From assembly GCA_934101745.1 (NCBI GenBank), contig CAKOSD010000049.1:1-7398 (forward strand): a stretch of 7,398 bases of DNA, in the 5' to 3' direction. Source of the DNA: an uncultured Bacilli bacterium (GTDB taxonomy: Bacteria > Bacillota_I > Bacilli_A > RF39 > UBA660). Every line of letters begins with the position of its first letter. Position 1 is the first letter of the stretch. Made by a program: the position numbers and the translations under genes. Positions 5,432 to 7,398 of the stretch are shown here, piece by piece. The notes under the pieces are model-generated. The model did no database searches. It saw only the letters and a list, made by a program, of their open reading frames with translations, and had not been told where the DNA came from.

Positions 5432-7398
5432 TTAATTACAAGATACAAGAAGACCAGAAATTATTCCGAAAACTGCTCCCACTGGTCCAAACAGTAATAA
5501 CGCCGCACCGGTAACTAATAAACCAGTGGCCACTTTAACCCCAATATTTGCTACCGCTCCACATTTATCAGATGAAACAGTTGCTGCATGGTATACACAG
5601 TTTCCCGCATTTGAACATACTCTTTGATAAATACTTTTTGAACTGCTGGCTTCTAATCTAAAGGTAACCGAATCACCTAAATCATAAGTTTGTCCATCCC
5701 AGCTTTGAGCCATAGAGGCTATTCCACTAGCAGGTTGTTTTGTTATATTCATTTTAAGAGTTGTATCAGTGCATTTACCAGCCCACAATAATCCGCAACC
5801 ATATGTTTTTCCGGATTCAGCAACAGTTTCAAATGTCATACCTTCTCCCTGATCATTTACATATTCTCTTTTTACAGTGCCCCCACTACAATAGCCAGTT
5901 ATACCAGCCTCGTTAGTAACAGTTCCATTTAATGCCTGACCGGTAGTATCCCAATTGATTGTATAAGAATTAGGAGAACCATTAATCGATTTACTTGTAA
6001 CATAAAATGATGATGATGATATTTCGGCTTTAACATCAGATATGTACCAATCATTAGAACCCTTAGTCCCTGAAACACTAATTGAGCAACTTGGCGTCTG
6101 TGTTAATCTTCTAGCCCAACTACTACAAGAGCCACTAGTACCAGCTGCATTAGTAACAGTTCCATTTATTGTTATACCCGGAGTATCCCAGTTAACCGTA
6201 TAACTACTAGAATTATTATTGGTTATTTTACTACTAACTATATGGGAAGATGAAGAACCAACACTGGCATTAATATTAGATGTGTACCAGTTGTTTTGAC
6301 CCTTTGTTCCATTTAAATTAACCGAACAACTTGGCGTTTGAGCAAGTCTTTTTGTCCAGTTAGAACAACTTCCCTTTAAACCTGCTTCATTTACAACTTC
6401 GCCACTTACGGTCGTACCATCATTATCCCAATTAATAACGTATCTATCGCTATTATTATTAGTTATTCTCTTACTTGAAACATGAGGCGAATTAGAACTT
6501 ATGGTATTAGTTACATCACTAGTATACCAATCACTCCAGCCTTTATTACCACTGGCATTAATGCTACAACTAGGCGCGGTAGCCAGTCTTTTAACCGATT
6601 TACTACAATCTCTTTGGTTACCGGCATTATCCATAACAATACCATAGTATGTTATCCCATCCGTATCCCAGGTTAAATTCTGCCTATTACTATTATTATA
6701 ATTAGCACTATTGGCATTTAAACCATATCTAGCCACACCACTAGTAGCATCCGTGGCTGCTACACTCATCGCTACATTACTAGTGTACCAATTATTTTGA
6801 CCCATGGTTCCACTCGCATTAACAGTACAACTTGGGGCTTCGGTATCACGTTTAACACTAACACTACAGTTACCTTTTAAACCTGCTTCATTTACAACTT
6901 CACCATTTACGTTAGTACCAGCATTATCCCAATTAATAACGTATCTGTCACTATTATTATTAGTTATTTTTTTACTAGAAACATGAGGTGAATTAGAACT
7001 TATCGTACTAGTTATATCACTAATATACCAACCATTATTACCAACATTACCACTGGCATTAATGCTACAACTAGGCGCGGTAGCCAGTCTCTTAACCGAT
7101 TTACTGCAATCTCTTTGGTTACCGGCATTATCCATGACAATACCATAATAAGTTATCCCATCCGTATCCCAAGTTAAATCTTGTCTGTTACTATTATTAT
7201 AACTAGCACTATTGGCATTTAAACCATATCTCGCTACACCACTGGTAGCATCCGAGGCTACTACACTCATCGCTACATTACTAGTGTACCAATTATTTTG
7301 ACCCATGGTTCCGTTAGCATCAACATTACAACTTGGGGCCTCGGTATCACGCTTAACACTAATACTACAGTCTCCGGTTAAACCTGCATCATTCGTAA
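5432..7398 (-). CDS. Ig-like repeat surface protein with hydrophobic C-terminus, 5' end outside window
   Basis: This is a large extracellular repeat protein, probably an adhesin-like or structural surface protein. The frame is open from the right edge to the TAA at 5432-5434. Its true start is beyond the window: the first in-frame ATG (7306) is inside a repeat, and the frame upstream still encodes repeat sequence (DCSISVKRDTEAPSC). Numbered from that Met as residue 1, it has six complete modules plus the end of a seventh. They begin at -10, 77, 157, 244, 324 and 404, each opening (A/T)PSC, with a W-Y-(T/I)-S-(N/D) strand, a central W-D and a closing G/D-x-C-S. They resemble the bacterial Ig-like repeats with WYTSDV and DNAGN motifs found in secreted proteins. 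A non-repeat Cys-containing domain (483-582) and a Gly-rich hydrophobic C-terminus (583-622) follow. There is no LPxTG. The membrane-anchored gene downstream is probably in the same operon. The repeat class is fairly sure; the biological role is not. Confidence 0.9.
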   Translation of the reverse strand, partial: TNDAGLTGDCSISVKRDTEAPSCNVDANGTMGQNNWYTSNVAMSVVASDATSGVARYGLNANSASYNNSNRQDLTWDTDGITYYGIVMDNAGNQRDCSKSVKRLATAPSCSINASGNVGNNGWYISDITSTISSNSPHVSSKKITNNNSDRYVINWDNAGTNVNGEVVNEAGLKGNCSVSVKRDTEAPSCTVNASGTMGQNNWYTSNVAMSVAATDATSGVARYGLNANSANYNNSNRQNLTWDTDGITYYGIVMDNAGNQRDCSKSVKRLATAPSCSINASGNKGWSDWYTSDVTNTISSNSPHVSSKRITNNNSDRYVINWDNDGTTVSGEVVNEAGLKGSCSNWTKRLAQTPSCSVNLNGTKGQNNWYTSNINASVGSSSSHIVSSKITNNNSSSYTVNWDTPGITINGTVTNAAGTSGSCSSWARRLTQTPSCSISVSGTKGSNDWYISDVKAEISSSSFYVTSKSINGSPNSYTINWDTTGQALNGTVTNEAGITGYCSGGTVKREYVNDQGEGMTFETVAESGKTYGCGLLWAGKCTDTTLKMNITKQPASGIASMAQSWDGQTYDLGDSVTFRLEASSSKSIYQRVCSNAGNCVYHAATVSSDKCGAVANIGVKVATGLLVTGAALLLFGPVGAVFGIISGLLVSCN
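5435..5560 (-). other. Segment encoding Gly-rich hydrophobic C-terminus of the repeat protein
   Basis: Residues 583-624 counted from the Met at 7306 are almost wholly Gly, Ala, Val, Leu, Ile and Phe, with one Lys (591). A GPVG turn at 607-610 divides them into a stretch of about 22 residues and one of about 13. Cys582 stands before the region and Cys623 is the penultimate residue. It could be a single long membrane segment or a helical hairpin holding the protein on the membrane. It lacks the LPxTG and basic tail of sortase substrates. Confidence 0.7.
6338..6838 (-). repeat. 501-bp A-B super-repeat, copy 2
   Basis: This copy spans one A and one B module and is offset exactly 501 bp from the copy at 6839-7339. 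By hand, 6721-6780 and 7222-7281 differ at 5 of 60 bases. At protein level the A modules agree at 80 of 87 residues and the B modules at 62 of 80. Confidence 0.9.
6839..7339 (-). repeat. 501-bp A-B super-repeat, copy 1
   Basis: This is the upstream copy in reading order. The edge segment 7342-7398 matches 6841-6897 at 47 of 57 bases, again at an offset of 501. At least one further B module, and perhaps another full pair, therefore lies just beyond the right edge. Confidence 0.9.

Larger units (their letters stand above)
5861..7398 (-). repeat. Array of Ig-like coding modules
   Basis: Six full modules lie at 7079-7339 (type A, 87 codons), 6839-7078 (type B, 80), 6578-6838 (A, 87), 6338-6577 (B, 80), 6098-6337 (B-like, 80) and 5861-6097 (B-like, 79). 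The end of another B module is at 7340-7398. Type A carries DATSGVARYGLNANS and ITYYGIVMDNAGN; type B carries SSNSPHVSSK and a GEVVNEAGLKG-like segment. The order is (B)-A-B-A-B-B'-B'', with the last two the most diverged. Confidence 0.92.

Noticed and set aside
5300..5497. Plus-strand open frame of 65 codons across the junction of the two surface genes
   Set aside because: Its hydrophobic start is the complement of the membrane-helix codons of the minus-strand gene, so it is a shadow of AT-rich hydrophobic coding DNA.
5435..5560. A stand-alone bacteriocin-like peptide in the Gly-rich tail
   Set aside because: It is in frame with and continuous with the large protein. No separate start, leader or export gene is seen, so it is better treated as a C-terminal membrane module.
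6482..6986. Two plus-strand open frames (6482-6676 and 6804-6986) within the repeat gene
   Set aside because: Both are antisense to the strongly patterned repeat frame, without promoter or ribosome binding site.
7304..7306. ATG as the start of the repeat protein
   Set aside because: The reading frame continues upstream to the window edge with more repeat sequence, including an in-phase PSC motif and the end of another module. This Met is inside a domain.
5861..7398. CRISPR-like array
   Set aside because: The repetition is long, in frame and protein-coding, with diverging copies. There are no short identical repeats separated by unique spacers.

Overview
The window looks like chromosome from a very AT-rich, Gram-positive-type bacterium using the standard code. 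Tryptophan is encoded by TGG and the closed genes end in TAA or TAG. A PrsA-like lipoprotein, a DusB-type enzyme and an RluA-type pseudouridine synthase fit low-GC Bacilli or wall-less relatives such as uncultured gut lineages. That placement is inference; there is no rRNA or other phylogenetic marker here.

Layout from left to right. Positions 1-941 (minus strand) hold most of an unrecognised, apparently cytoplasmic protein whose 3' end lies outside the window. It is driven by a good sigma-A-type promoter in the divergent intergenic region 942-1218. The same region carries an extended -10 promoter firing the other way into a PrsA-like parvulin foldase lipoprotein (1219-2268, plus). That gene converges on a two-gene minus-strand RNA-modification operon, dusB then an rluA-family gene (3951 to 2314). 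The two transcripts meet at a bidirectional intrinsic terminator at 2274-2308. The dusB/rluA promoter sits at 3993-4021 and implies that DusB starts at 3951, not at the longer frame's ATG at 3990.

The right-hand half (4093-7398, minus) is a surface/envelope locus of at least two genes. The upstream gene runs off the right edge and encodes a modular Ig-like repeat protein. Its modules alternate between two types, so that a pair repeats every 501 bp. Each complete module has one cysteine near its start and one near its end, and each junction carries a dibasic pair. A separate Cys-containing domain follows, then a glycine-rich hydrophobic C-terminus with no sortase signal. The downstream gene, 31 nt away, encodes a protein with one N-terminal membrane anchor and a large, probably extracellular, Asn/Asp/Ile/Lys-rich domain. 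Its base composition is visibly more AT-rich than that of the repeat gene.

The DusB and RluA-type enzymes are ordinary housekeeping functions, and PrsA-type foldases assist secreted-protein folding. The candidate novelty is the repeat surface protein with its unusual C-terminus and its partner gene. The partial protein at the left edge is a second unknown. No tRNA, rRNA, CRISPR array, insertion sequence or phage gene was seen.
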